A DNA stretch of 64,000 bases from Mycobacterium helveticum. GTDB taxonomy: Bacteria; Actinomycetota; Actinomycetes; Mycobacteriales; Mycobacteriaceae. The DNA lies in contig NZ_VMQU01000005.1 of assembly GCF_007714205.1 (NCBI RefSeq), positions 1-64,000 of the forward strand. The letters run 5' to 3'. The position numbers and the translations under genes were made by a program. This document shows, piece after piece, positions 40,388 through 48,621 of this stretch. Below the pieces are notes generated by a model. The model ran no database searches. It was not told the origin of the DNA and was given only the letters and a program-made list of their open reading frames with translations. Numbering within the stretch: position 1 is the stretch's first letter; every line of letters starts with the position of its first letter.

Positions 40388-41593
40388 ATGAAGGCTCAGC
40401 GCAGGTTTGGTTTGTCGTTGTCCTGGTCACGGGTCACGGCGGTTTTCGTGGCCGACATCGCGATCCTGATCGTGGCGAGCCACTGCCCGGACTCGTGGCA
40501 GGGCGACCACCATGTGGCGTGGTGGGTCGGTGTGGGGCTGGCGGTGCTGGTCACTCTGTTGTCGTTGATCACCTACCACGGGATCACGGTGATCTCGGGA
40601 CTTGCCACCTGGGTGTGGGACTGGTCCGCCGACCCGGGCACCGCGTTGGCCACGGGCTGCACGCCGGCCGTCGACTACCAGCGCCGTTTCGGGCGCGACA
40701 AGGTCGGGGTCCGCGAATACGACGGCCACCTGGTCGCGGTGATCGGGATCGACGACGGCGACGACGACTCGGCGGCACGCCACCGCCACCGTGCGGGCTC
40801 GGCCACGCTGCCGGTGCAGGCGGTCGCCGCGCAGCTGCAGCAGTTCGACATCCACCTCGACGACGTCGACATCGTCACCGTGAAGGTGCGCCGCGGAGGG
40901 AACGCGGCAGAACTGTCGGCTCTCGAGGACTGGGGTCCCGAGGAATGGGGGCTCGTGGGCGACCCCCCGACGTCGTATGTACGCAAGACGTGGCTGGTGC
41001 TGCGGATGGACCCGCAGCGCAATGTCGCCGCGGTAGCGGCACGCGATTCGCTGGCGTCGACGCTGGTGGCGGCCACCGAAAGGATCGCCCAGGATCTCGA
41101 CGGGCAGACCTGTGTGGCCAAGCCGTTGACCGCCGACGAACTCGCCGAGGTCGACAAAGCCGTGCTGGCCGACCTCGAGGCGACGTGGAGCCGTCCCGGC
41201 TGGCGCCATCTCAAGCATTTCAACGGCTTCGCGACCAGCTTCTGGTTGACGCCGTCGGACATCACCACCGGGTCGCTGGAAGAGCTGCTGCTCACCGACG
41301 ACGAGGCCGTCGGCGCGACCGTGATCACGATCCGGCTCAACACCCGCAGCGGACAGCCCCGGCTGTCGGCCTGGGTGCGGTACCACAGCGAGGGCCGGCT
41401 GCCCAAAGAGCTGTCCGCGGGCCTCAACCGGCTCACCGGCCGCCAGCTGGCCGCGATGCGCGCCAGCCTGCCCGCCCCGACGACCCGGCCCCTGCTGGTC
41501 GTACCGAGCCGTGAGTTCCTCCACGACGACGACCTGGTGCTGCCGGTGGGCCAGGTGCGGGACGACGCTGAAAGCGTGCCCACGGGGCGATGA
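40388..41593 (+). CDS. eccE5: ESX-5 membrane component EccE5
   Basis: A 401-residue protein with two N-terminal membrane helices ([34 protein letters not shown]) and a cytosolic/periplasmic domain of about 330 residues. EccE sits at the outside of the ESX core complex. It lies 13 bp after mycP5, and its stop overlaps the eccA5 start (ATGA). Matches Rv1797. Confidence 0.95.
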   Translation: MKAQRRFGLSLSWSRVTAVFVADIAILIVASHCPDSWQGDHHVAWWVGVGLAVLVTLLSLITYHGITVISGLATWVWDWSADPGTALATGCTPAVDYQRRFGRDKVGVREYDGHLVAVIGIDDGDDDSAARHRHRAGSATLPVQAVAAQLQQFDIHLDDVDIVTVKVRRGGNAAELSALEDWGPEEWGLVGDPPTSYVRKTWLVLRMDPQRNVAAVAARDSLASTLVAATERIAQDLDGQTCVAKPLTADELAEVDKAVLADLEATWSRPGWRHLKHFNGFATSFWLTPSDITTGSLEELLLTDDEAVGATVITIRLNTRSGQPRLSAWVRYHSEGRLPKELSAGLNRLTGRQLAAMRASLPAPTTRPLLVVPSREFLHDDDLVLPVGQVRDDAESVPTGR

Positions 41594-43422
41594 CACGCCC
41601 GCAGACCACCGCCGAGGACGCCCGTAACGCCATGGTCGCCGGTTTGTTGGCGTCGGGAATTTCCGTCAACGGGCTCCAGCCCAGCAACAACCCGCAGGTG
41701 GCGGCGCAGATGTTCACCACCGCGACCAGCCTTGACCCGGCGATGTGCGACGGCTGGCTGGCGCGGATCCTGGCCGGTGAGCAGAGCATCGAGGTGCTGT
41801 CCGGCGCGTGGGCGGCGGTCAGGACCTTCGGGTGGGAAACCCGTCGCCTGGGGGTCACGGACCTGCAGTTTCGGCCCGAGGTGTCCGACGGGCTGTTCCT
41901 GAAGCTCGCCGTCACCAGCGTGGAGTCGCTGGCGTGCGCCTACGCCGCGGTGCTGGCCGAGGCCAAACGCTACCAGGAAGCGGCCAAGCTGCTCGACAGC
42001 ATCGAGCCGCGCCACGCCTTCGACGAGGAACTGTTCAACTACGTGCGCGGGGTGCTGTTCTTCCGCACCGGACGCTGGCCCGAGGTGCTCGCCCAGTTTC
42101 CCGAGGGGAAGACCTGGCGTCACCCCGAGTTGAAGGCGGCGGGGGCGGCGATGGCAACCACCGCGCTGGCGTCGCTCGGCGTCTTCGAGGAGGCATTCCG
42201 GCGCGGACAGGACGCCGTCGAGGGCGACCGCGTGCCGGGAGCCGCCAACATCGCCCTCTACACCCAGGGCATGTGCCTGCGCCACGTCGGGCGCGAGGAG
42301 GAGGCCGTCGAACTGCTGCGCCGGGTCTACTCGCGCGACCCGAAGTTCACCCCGGCCCGCGAAGCGTTGGACAACCCCAACTTCCGGCTGATTCTGACCG
42401 ATCCGGAGACCATCGAGGCCCGCACCGACCCGTGGGACCCCGACAGCGCGCCGACCCGCGCCCAGACGGAGGCCGCTCGCCACGCGGAGGCGGCGTCAAA
42501 ATACCTCGCCGAAGGGGATGCCGAGCTCAATGCGATGCTCGGCATGGAGCGCGCCAAGCGCGAGATCAAGCTCATCAAGTCGACGACCAAGGTGAACCTG
42601 GCCCGCGCCAAGATGGGTCTCCCGGTGCCGGTGACCTCGCGGCACACCTTGCTGCTTGGCCCTCCCGGAACCGGAAAAACTTCGGTGGCAAGAGCTTTCA
42701 GCAAGCAACTGTGCGGGTTGACGGTGCTGCGCAAGCCGTTGGTGGTGGAAACCAGCCGCACCAAGCTGCTGGGCCGGTACATGGCCGACGCGGAGAAGAA
42801 CACCGAGGAAATGCTCGAGGGCGCCCTGGGCGGCGCGGTCTTCTTCGACGAGATGCACACCCTGCACGAAAAGGGCTACTCCCAGGGCGACCCGTACGGC
42901 AACGCGATCATCAACACGCTGCTGCTGTACATGGAGAATCACCGCGACGAGTTGGTGGTCTTCGGTGCGGGCTACGCCAAGGCGATGGAAAAGATGCTCG
43001 ACGTGAACCAGGGTCTGCGGCGGCGCTTTTCGACGGTGATCGAATTCTTCAGTTACACCCCCAACGAACTGGTCGCGCTGACCAAACTGATGGGGGCGGA
43101 GAACGAGGACGTCATCACCGACGAAGCGGCCGAGGCGCTGCTGCCCTCCTACACGAAGTTCTACCTCGACGAGAGCTACTCCGAAGACGGAGACCTGATT
43201 CGCGGCATCGACATCCTGGGCAATGCGGGATTCGTGCGCAATGTCGTGGAGAAGGCCCGCGACCACCGCAGCTTCCGCTTGGACGACGATGATCTCGACG
43301 CGGTGCTGTCCAGCGATCTCACCGAGTTCAGCGAGGCGCAACTGCGCCGCTTCAAGGAACTGACCCGCGAGGACCTCGCCGAGGGCCTCGGCGCGGCGGT
43401 GGCCGAGAAGAAGCCGGACTAG
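41590..43422 (+). CDS. eccA5: ESX-5 AAA+ ATPase EccA5
   Basis: A 610-residue CbxX/CfqX-type AAA+ protein. The N-terminal 280 residues are TPR-like helices; the ATPase domain has Walker [13 protein letters not shown] near residue 357, Walker [13 protein letters not shown], and sensor and arginine-finger regions ([11 protein letters not shown]). It is thought to strip EspG5 from PPE proteins or handle substrates before export. Last gene of the ESX-5 locus. Confidence 0.96.
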   Translation: MTRPQTTAEDARNAMVAGLLASGISVNGLQPSNNPQVAAQMFTTATSLDPAMCDGWLARILAGEQSIEVLSGAWAAVRTFGWETRRLGVTDLQFRPEVSDGLFLKLAVTSVESLACAYAAVLAEAKRYQEAAKLLDSIEPRHAFDEELFNYVRGVLFFRTGRWPEVLAQFPEGKTWRHPELKAAGAAMATTALASLGVFEEAFRRGQDAVEGDRVPGAANIALYTQGMCLRHVGREEEAVELLRRVYSRDPKFTPAREALDNPNFRLILTDPETIEARTDPWDPDSAPTRAQTEAARHAEAASKYLAEGDAELNAMLGMERAKREIKLIKSTTKVNLARAKMGLPVPVTSRHTLLLGPPGTGKTSVARAFSKQLCGLTVLRKPLVVETSRTKLLGRYMADAEKNTEEMLEGALGGAVFFDEMHTLHEKGYSQGDPYGNAIINTLLLYMENHRDELVVFGAGYAKAMEKMLDVNQGLRRRFSTVIEFFSYTPNELVALTKLMGAENEDVITDEAAEALLPSYTKFYLDESYSEDGDLIRGIDILGNAGFVRNVVEKARDHRSFRLDDDDLDAVLSSDLTEFSEAQLRRFKELTREDLAEGLGAAVAEKKPD

Positions 43423-43637
43423 GTTGAGGTTTGTCGCAGGTTGGAAATCTACCCCCTGCGTGCCGCACCCACCACCGAGCGGGAAGAGCGCCGTGCGGCA
43501 GACGACCCTTCGCCTTGGCGACCCGCATGGCTTGTTTTCGTGCCGGACTCGTTAGCCCCGCGGTCAGCCCGAGGCACTTCTTGGAGCTAGACCACAACGG
43601 TAATACTGCTTGGTCTTACTGCTGCTACCCTTACCTC

Positions 43638-43859
43638 ATGCGCGTCACAAGCAAGGGACAGGTCACCATCCCACAGGATGTTCGCCGGCGTTTGGGCATC
43701 GTGGCTGGCAGCGAGGTTGACTTCGAGGTCGACGCCGACGGCGTCCGGCTCGTGCGGCGCACTGAGGGACGCGGCGCGGCTCTAGTCGAGCAGATGCGCG
43801 GGCGTCACCTGCCAATGACCACCGACGAGATCATGGCGTTGACTCGCGGCGAATCCTGA
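43638..43859 (+). CDS. AbrB-type antitoxin, VapB-like
   Basis: A 73-residue protein with a swapped-hairpin AbrB DNA-binding domain: MRVTSKGQVTIPQDVRRRLG, then GSEVDFEVDADGVRLVRR. The tail (MRGRHLPMTTDEIMALTRGE) is the usual toxin-binding segment. The ATG at 43638 follows TACCCT, a possible -10 (43626-43631), suggesting a leaderless message. Direct repeats TACTGCT and a GGTAA/TTACC pair just upstream are candidate operator parts. Its gene is three bases before the toxin gene. Confidence 0.88.
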   Translation: MRVTSKGQVTIPQDVRRRLGIVAGSEVDFEVDADGVRLVRRTEGRGAALVEQMRGRHLPMTTDEIMALTRGES

Positions 43860-43862
43860 GCT

Positions 43863-44270
43863 ATGCCGCTTGGGACGCTGGTGGACTCCAACGTGCTGCT
43901 CGACGTATTCACCGATGACCCCCGTTGGGGCGAGTGGTCTGCCGAGCACCTGGCGAAAGCATTCGACGCCGGCCCGGTCACCATCAACCCGCTGATTTTT
44001 GCTGAACTCTCCGTCGGATTCGATCGGATCGAGGACCTCGAGGAGGCACTGCCCGATCGCATCGAACGCGAGGACCTGCCCTGGGAGGCCGCTTTCCTGG
44101 CGGGGCGTTGTTTTCTGCAGTACCGCCGCCGCGGTGGTGCGCGCCGTTCGCCGTTACCCGACTTCTACATCGCCGCCCATGCCGCGACGACCGGACGAGC
44201 ACTGCTCACCCGTGATCGCCCTCAGTACCTGGACCTTCTGCCGACGCTGGAGGTCATCTCACCTGACTGA
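43863..44270 (+). CDS. PIN-domain toxin, VapC-like
   Basis: A 135-residue PIN-domain ribonuclease. The acidic active-site residues are visible: Asp in LVDSNVLLDVF, Glu in LIFAELSVGF and Asp in LPDFYIAAHAATTGRALLTRD. VapC toxins cleave tRNA or rRNA when freed from VapB. Starts three bases after the antitoxin stop. The pair sits at the edge of ESX-5 where M. tuberculosis has lipT, and is probably an insertion. Confidence 0.9.
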   Translation: MPLGTLVDSNVLLDVFTDDPRWGEWSAEHLAKAFDAGPVTINPLIFAELSVGFDRIEDLEEALPDRIEREDLPWEAAFLAGRCFLQYRRRGGARRSPLPDFYIAAHAATTGRALLTRDRPQYLDLLPTLEVISPD

Positions 44271-44825
44271 TGGGCCGGCCGTGCGAATGCGCCGTCCCCT
44301 GCCGGGTCAGCGATTTGGTACCGAGACGGTGCAGCGGGTCGGAGGGAGCGTCAGGCGAACCCGATGGCATTTCTGGCAAGAAAAGCGCGGCAACAAAATC
44401 CAAGGATCTATGGCGAAGCACCGGATTGGCGACGCTGGCGTGCCCTGACCGTGGCCGCGGAGTTGGGTGCGGGAGCCACAACCGTGAAACTGGTGGCGCA
44501 GAAACAGTTCGATCTTCGCGGCCCGGATGAGCGTTGCGGTGTAACCCTCGCGGCTGACCTCAGATTCCTCAAACGACACCCCATGTCTTCGCCGGTGCTT
44601 CCACCAGCCATTTTCCTGATGGATCATGATCCAAACGACAGAGACATCTCACCTTGCCGGTCCACCGTCGCCGCACTCATCGCCTTCGGATCGGCCTGCT
44701 CGATGACCACCGGGTACTTGCCGCCACATGGGGCAAGCCGTACCGCCTCCGCGATCAAAGCCGGTGAGGCACGTCGCGCCGCGTTGACTCCCGGCGCCTT
44801 GGAGTGTAACAATCGTGCACGTAGG
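44271..44825. other. Gene-poor stretch between vapC and the M-box
   Basis: About 555 bases. A minus-strand frame near 44650-44800 reads IAEAVRLAPCGGKYPVVIEQ and ADPKAMSAATVDRQGEM, which has some coding character, but there is no start, no known domain and stops nearby. It may be a gene or element remnant. Nothing else is supported. Confidence 0.35.
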
Positions 44826-44986
44826 CACCTCGCTAGGTGAGGCGTCCACACGGATACAGGCCACTGACCTCGAACGTCGAAAGACGCCCAGGGTCAGGAC
44901 AGCTCCTCCCGGCTTAAGGGTTGAGCCCAAGTGGCTTTCGGCTCCGGCCGAATACGCCGTGTGGTGCCAAAGCTCTGACGAGAGGG
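44826..44986 (+). ncRNA. M-box (ykoK) magnesium riboswitch
   Basis: The blocks of the M-box aptamer are all present in order: CTCGCTAGGTGAGGC (44829-44843), GTCGAAAGACGCC (hairpin, 44876-44888) running into CAGGGTCA, and the closing strand GCCGTGTGGTGCCAAAGCTC (44956-44975) followed by CGAG (44979-44982), which pairs with CTCG at 44829. Bacillus mgtE and mycobacterial Rv1535 leaders share these blocks. M-boxes fold when Mg2+ is high and turn genes off. This one lies about 420 bp upstream of the PE gene, as the M-box ahead of PE20 does in M. tuberculosis. The switch itself is not obvious from the downstream sequence. Confidence 0.85.
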
Positions 44987-45081
44987 GTGCGGCTCCCGGG
45001 ATTTCCCGCTCGGGCTCACACCTTCCGAAGTGCCCTGACGGCATCAGCGTATGCCCCGGCCGCGAGGAGGTGAGGACCGAA

Positions 45082-45156
45082 ATGAGCCCTGGCGATAGTC
45101 CGCATCCCGAGTTCGACGACCATTTCGATCCGATCGTGGCCGCTCCCAACCTCTGA
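45082..45156 (+). CDS. 24-residue ORF downstream of the M-box
   Basis: ATG at 45082 opens 24 codons (MSPGDSPHPEFDDHFDPIVA, then APNL) after GAGGAGGTGAGG, one of the strongest ribosome sites in the region; a GTG at 45070 is an alternative start. Five Pro and five Asp/Glu-rich positions resemble leader peptides whose translation senses magnesium. Located between riboswitch and PE gene. It could be a coding leader, a small protein or chance. Confidence 0.4.
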   Translation: MSPGDSPHPEFDDHFDPIVAAPNL

Positions 45157-45208
45157 GCGAGTCCTGAAACAGGGCACTTTCAACCTCTGGTGACTGCGGT
45201 TGTACGGG

Positions 45209-45229
45209 GTGAATTCTCTTGCAATTCAC
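45209..45229. promoter_or_regulatory. Perfect inverted repeat in the PE promoter region
   Basis: GTGAATT-N7-AATTCAC has perfect 7-bp arms, is AT-rich against its surroundings and lies about 180 bp upstream of the PE start. It could be an operator for an unidentified dimeric regulator or a small hairpin. Confidence 0.45.
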
Positions 45230-45243
45230 TTGCATGAAGCACC

Positions 45244-45262
45244 TAAGGTTTGGGTAAGCTAA
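45244..45262. promoter_or_regulatory. IdeR-like iron box
   Basis: TAAGGTTTGGGTAAGCTAA matches the IdeR consensus TTAGGTTAGGCTAACCTAA at 15 of 19 positions. IdeR represses iron uptake genes when iron is plentiful. It lies 144 bp upstream of the PE start. Confidence 0.45.
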
Positions 45263-45343
45263 GTGCCGAGCCGTCATGGCCGGGACTCCCGGGACCGTCA
45301 GCAGCTGCCCGGTCGGAACGACAGTTTACCCGTGCGATAGAAA

Positions 45344-45358
45344 CGATTGTCATTTTCA
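45344..45358. promoter_or_regulatory. Zur-like half palindrome
   Basis: CGATTGTCATTTTCA matches the TGAAAATCATTTTCA zinc-uptake regulator consensus at 11 of 15 positions, the right half perfectly and the left half poorly. It lies 48 bp upstream of the PE start. Confidence 0.35.
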
Positions 45359-45405
45359 TCTAGGCTGCCTTCATCGGCGCCTACGGGCCTGTGAGGAGAC
45401 TTGGA

Positions 45406-45705
45406 ATGCTGTTCGTTACCGCGCAGCCGGAATCGTTGGCCGCTGCTGCCGCTCGCCTTGCGCAGATCGGTTCGACGCTGGCCGGCGAGCACGCCGCCAC
45501 CGCCCCGCCGATGACCGGGGTGGTACCAGCCGCCTCCGACATCGTGTCGATGCTGACGGCCGCTCAGTTCGCCCGGCATGCTCAGACCTTCCAGGCATTG
45601 AGCGCCCAGGCCGCCGAAATCCACGAGAAGTTCGTGGCCACATTGGCGGCCAGCGCCGGATCGTATGCCGCCACCGAGGCAGCCAACGCGGCCGCGGCCC
45701 GTTAA
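45406..45705 (+). CDS. PE protein, PE20-like
   Basis: A 99-residue PE-only protein (MLFVTAQPESLAAAAARLAQ ... GSYAATEAANAAAAR with the YxxxE signal). First gene of a second PE/PPE cluster, with the M-box upstream and a PPE gene 16 bp downstream. In M. tuberculosis the corresponding PE20-PPE31 pair has been tied to Mg2+ acquisition. The start at 45406 follows a GAGGAGAC ribosome site. Orthology to PE20 (Rv1806) rests on context. Confidence 0.85.
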   Translation: MLFVTAQPESLAAAAARLAQIGSTLAGEHAATAPPMTGVVPAASDIVSMLTAAQFARHAQTFQALSAQAAEIHEKFVATLAASAGSYAATEAANAAAAR

Positions 45706-45721
45706 CCCGGCAGGAGCACCA

Positions 45722-46897
45722 ATGTTGGACTTCGCCGCGCTACCTCCCGAAATCAATTCGGCCACAATGTATTCCGGTCCCGGATCCGGTTCGATGTTGG
45801 CCGCCGCCGGCGCATGGAACACGATCGCCGCCGAGATGCGTTCGGCGTCGGCGTCATACAGATCGGTGATCGTGGAGCTGACGAGCACCGGCTGGCTGGG
45901 CCCGTCGTCGATCTCGATGGTGGCCGCGGCCACGCCGTACCTGACCTGGTTGGACACCGCCGCCACCCGGGCCGAGCAGACCGCGGGCCAAGCTTTCGCG
46001 GCCGCGACCGCCTTCGAGTCGGCGTTCGCGGCGACGGTCCCCCCACCCGTTGTCACCGCCAACCGCGCACAGCTGGCGATGTTGGTGGCCACCAACGTCT
46101 TCGGCCAGAACACTCCGGCGATCGCGGCCAACGAAGCCCAGTACGCCGCCATGTGGGCCCAGGACGCCTCCGCGATGAACGGCTACGCCAGCGACTCGAC
46201 GGCGGCCACTCAATTGACGCCGCTCGCCGCTCCGCCGAAGAGCACCCAGACCGACGGGGTTGCCAATCAATCGGCGGCGGTCACCAAGGCGGCCCGGACA
46301 CCAGCCGGAACCGTGCAGGCGAACCTCTCCGCGGTAGCGTCGACAGCCGCGAACGCGGCCTCCGCGGAAGACTTTAAGTCATTGCTGTCGGGGATCTTTA
46401 GTGGCGCGAACAACTCGGCTGTGGGCACGTTCATGCAAGGCAATTACTTCAGCACTCTCGTCGTGAACGGGGCTTTGGCGGGTGGACCGTTCAACCCGCA
46501 GTTCCTCCTTGGGACCATCGCCGGTTTCAACTTCCTGTCGAATGCGACGAAAGGGGGCGGCCTGCTGCCGGGCCTCGGCGACATCGCCTCGGCGAGCGCC
46601 GACGTCTCCCCGGCGGCAGCGCTCAGCGGCTTCAGCGCCCCGATCTCAGCAATGGTTGGTCATGCCAACCTGGTCGGTGCAGTGTCGGTGCCTCCCGGTT
46701 GGGCTTCGGCGGCGGCGATCCGTCCGGCCGACGCGGCGATGCCGGTGACCGGTCTAAGTGACATCGGATCCCCCGTTGGCACGGGCGGTCCGGGTGGGTT
46801 CGCCGCACCGGTCGGAGGTGCTGCGGGCCGTCGACGCGCTATCCCTAAGTACGGGTTCCGACCCGTCGTGATACCCCGCCCTCCGGCGGCCGGATAA
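45722..46897 (+). CDS. PPE-SVP protein, PPE31-like
   Basis: A 391-residue PPE protein: MLDFAALPPEINSATMYSGP starts the PPE domain, VGAVSVPPGW is the SVP motif, and KYGFRPVVIPRPPAAG ends it. It follows the PE gene by 16 bp with a GGAGCACC ribosome region, so the two proteins probably form the exported dimer. The SVP subfamily is ESX-5-dependent. Confidence 0.88.
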   Translation: MLDFAALPPEINSATMYSGPGSGSMLAAAGAWNTIAAEMRSASASYRSVIVELTSTGWLGPSSISMVAAATPYLTWLDTAATRAEQTAGQAFAAATAFESAFAATVPPPVVTANRAQLAMLVATNVFGQNTPAIAANEAQYAAMWAQDASAMNGYASDSTAATQLTPLAAPPKSTQTDGVANQSAAVTKAARTPAGTVQANLSAVASTAANAASAEDFKSLLSGIFSGANNSAVGTFMQGNYFSTLVVNGALAGGPFNPQFLLGTIAGFNFLSNATKGGGLLPGLGDIASASADVSPAAALSGFSAPISAMVGHANLVGAVSVPPGWASAAAIRPADAAMPVTGLSDIGSPVGTGGPGGFAAPVGGAAGRRRAIPKYGFRPVVIPRPPAAG

Positions 46898-46932
46898 GAG
46901 CCTTCCAACGAAGTTCAGAAGAGGGGATAGCC

Positions 46933-48144
46933 ATGCTGGATTTCGCAGTGCTACCGCCAGAGATCAATTCGGCCCGCATGTACTCGGGGCCGGGCTCGGA
47001 ATCGATGAGCGCCGCTGCCGCGGCGTGGAATCGTATCGCCACCGAGATGCGTTCGACAGCAACCGCTTACCGCGCGATCATCACCGAGCTGACCGACGAA
47101 ACCTGGCTCGGCCCTTCGTCGGCGTCGATGTCGACAGCGGCCGCACCCTACCTCGAATGGTTGGCTGTCACCGCTTCCCAAGCCGAGCAGGCCAGCGCCC
47201 AGGTCTTTGCGGCGGCGACCGCTTTCGAAGCCGCTTTCGAAGCGACGGTACCCCCGCCGGCGGTCGCGGCGAACCGCGCCCAACTGGCAAACCTGTCGGC
47301 CACCAATATCCTCGGCCAGAACACCGCTGCAATCGCCGCGAATGAAGCTCAGTACGCGGCGATGTGGGCGCAGGACGCCGCCGCCATGAACGGCTACGCT
47401 ACCGCGTCGGCGGCGGCGACCCGCTTGGCGCCGTTGACGTCGCCGTCGTCCACCACCAACACCGACGGGCAAGCCGGCCAAGCAAATGCGAAACCAGCCG
47501 ATTCCACGACTCCCGCCGGATCGATGTCCGGACTCCTCCAGTGGCTCGGTATCGCGCCCAACACGAACAACTCCACCGCAGGCGTGGCAGGACTGCTCAA
47601 CTATCTGGACGGAACCAACGGGTCACTTGTCGGAAGCTTCCTCAACGATGCAACTGTCGCAAACTTCTCTAACGCCCTCACCACCAGCGGGCTGACGAAT
47701 CCGACGTCCGTGATCGATTCGGTGACCGCATACAGCTTCCTGTTCGCCACCCAAGGCGCCGCCTCGTTCGACATGTCCGACCTGGCCGCCGGGCTGGCGT
47801 TGACCGGGCCGATCGGGGTGGCCCCGGGCCTGCCGAGCCTTTCGGCCGCGGCGGTGTCGGCTCAACTCGGGCACGCCAGCCTCGTCGGGGCCGTATCGGT
47901 GCCCCCGGCCTGGGGTGCGAGCGGGGCGACGGTCAACCCGGTCGCAGCTGCCACGAGCCGTATCGGCGCCGGGGCCTACCACAGCCTGAGCAACGCCACC
48001 CCCATGGTGATGGAAGAGACCGGGCCCGTGGGCATGCCCGGGCTGCCCCTGGCGGGCATGACCGGGCCGCACGAGGACGAGTTCAGCGCCCCGATCTACG
48101 GATTCCGCCCCCGCATCATCACCCGGCCACCTGCAGCGGGTTGA
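46933..48144 (+). CDS. PPE-SVP protein, paralogue of the preceding gene
   Basis: A 403-residue PPE protein starting MLDFAVLPPEINSARMYSGP, SVP motif VGAVSVPPAW, and end GFRPRIITRPPAAG. The PPE domain is very close to that of the gene at 45722 (TAAAPYLEWLAVTASQAEQA), indicating duplication, while residues 180-320 diverge. It is 35 bp downstream in the same operon. In M. tuberculosis this place is followed by PPE32. Confidence 0.88.
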   Translation: MLDFAVLPPEINSARMYSGPGSESMSAAAAAWNRIATEMRSTATAYRAIITELTDETWLGPSSASMSTAAAPYLEWLAVTASQAEQASAQVFAAATAFEAAFEATVPPPAVAANRAQLANLSATNILGQNTAAIAANEAQYAAMWAQDAAAMNGYATASAAATRLAPLTSPSSTTNTDGQAGQANAKPADSTTPAGSMSGLLQWLGIAPNTNNSTAGVAGLLNYLDGTNGSLVGSFLNDATVANFSNALTTSGLTNPTSVIDSVTAYSFLFATQGAASFDMSDLAAGLALTGPIGVAPGLPSLSAAAVSAQLGHASLVGAVSVPPAWGASGATVNPVAAATSRIGAGAYHSLSNATPMVMEETGPVGMPGLPLAGMTGPHEDEFSAPIYGFRPRIITRPPAAG

Positions 48145-48191
48145 CCCACGACCGGTCGAGACCGCCGCCGGGCGGCAAGGGCCGGCCACAA

Positions 48192-48243
48192 CCAAGGACT
48201 CACCAAAATCCAAGACTCACCAAAATCCAAGACTCACCAAAAT
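48192..48243. repeat. 17-bp tandem repeat, three copies
   Basis: CCAAGACTCACCAAAAT occurs at 48210-48226 and 48227-48243, with an 18-bp version (extra G) at 48192-48209. AT-rich and lying between the PPE gene and the DUF732 gene; it may be part of a small promoter or simple slippage. Confidence 0.75.
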
Positions 48244-48279
48244 CAAGACCCGGTTGACATCACGGACAAAGGACACGCC

Positions 48280-48621
48280 ATGACGCTCAAACTTCTCACC
48301 GCATCGGCCGGCCTCGCCACCGTTCTCGCCGTCAGCCCGCTGGCCCACGCCGATTCCGATGACGGCGACGCGGCGGCCTTCCTGATGACCATCCGCAAGG
48401 CGGGCATCGCGTTCCACGATCCGGGCCGCGCCGTCAAAGCCGGCCAAGCGGTCTGCGGCATGGCCAGTGCGGGCACCAGCGAGCCTGAGATCCTCAAGGA
48501 CATCCGCCAGCTCAACCCCGGATTCACCCTGGACGGTGCCGCCAAATTCGCCGAAGCCGCCGCCCGGTCTTTCTGCCCCGAGCAACTCGGGGACGGAAGC
48601 AGCAGCGACAAGAGCAGGTGA
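48280..48621 (+). CDS. Small exported DUF732 protein
   Basis: A 113-residue protein with a signal peptide (LLTASAGLATVLAVSPLAHA) and a DUF732 domain: AFLMTIRKAGIAFHDPGRAV, then GQAVCGM, and a closing ARSFCPEQL; the two Cys probably form the family's disulfide. These small secreted proteins are abundant in mycobacteria; no function is established. One of three such genes within 5 kb, each after PPE genes. Confidence 0.85.
   Translation: MTLKLLTASAGLATVLAVSPLAHADSDDGDAAAFLMTIRKAGIAFHDPGRAVKAGQAVCGMASAGTSEPEILKDIRQLNPGFTLDGAAKFAEAAARSFCPEQLGDGSSSDKSR

Noticed and set aside
44307..45149. Minus-strand frames across the M-box region
   Set aside because: They cover the structured RNA; their apparent order reflects conserved RNA blocks rather than protein.
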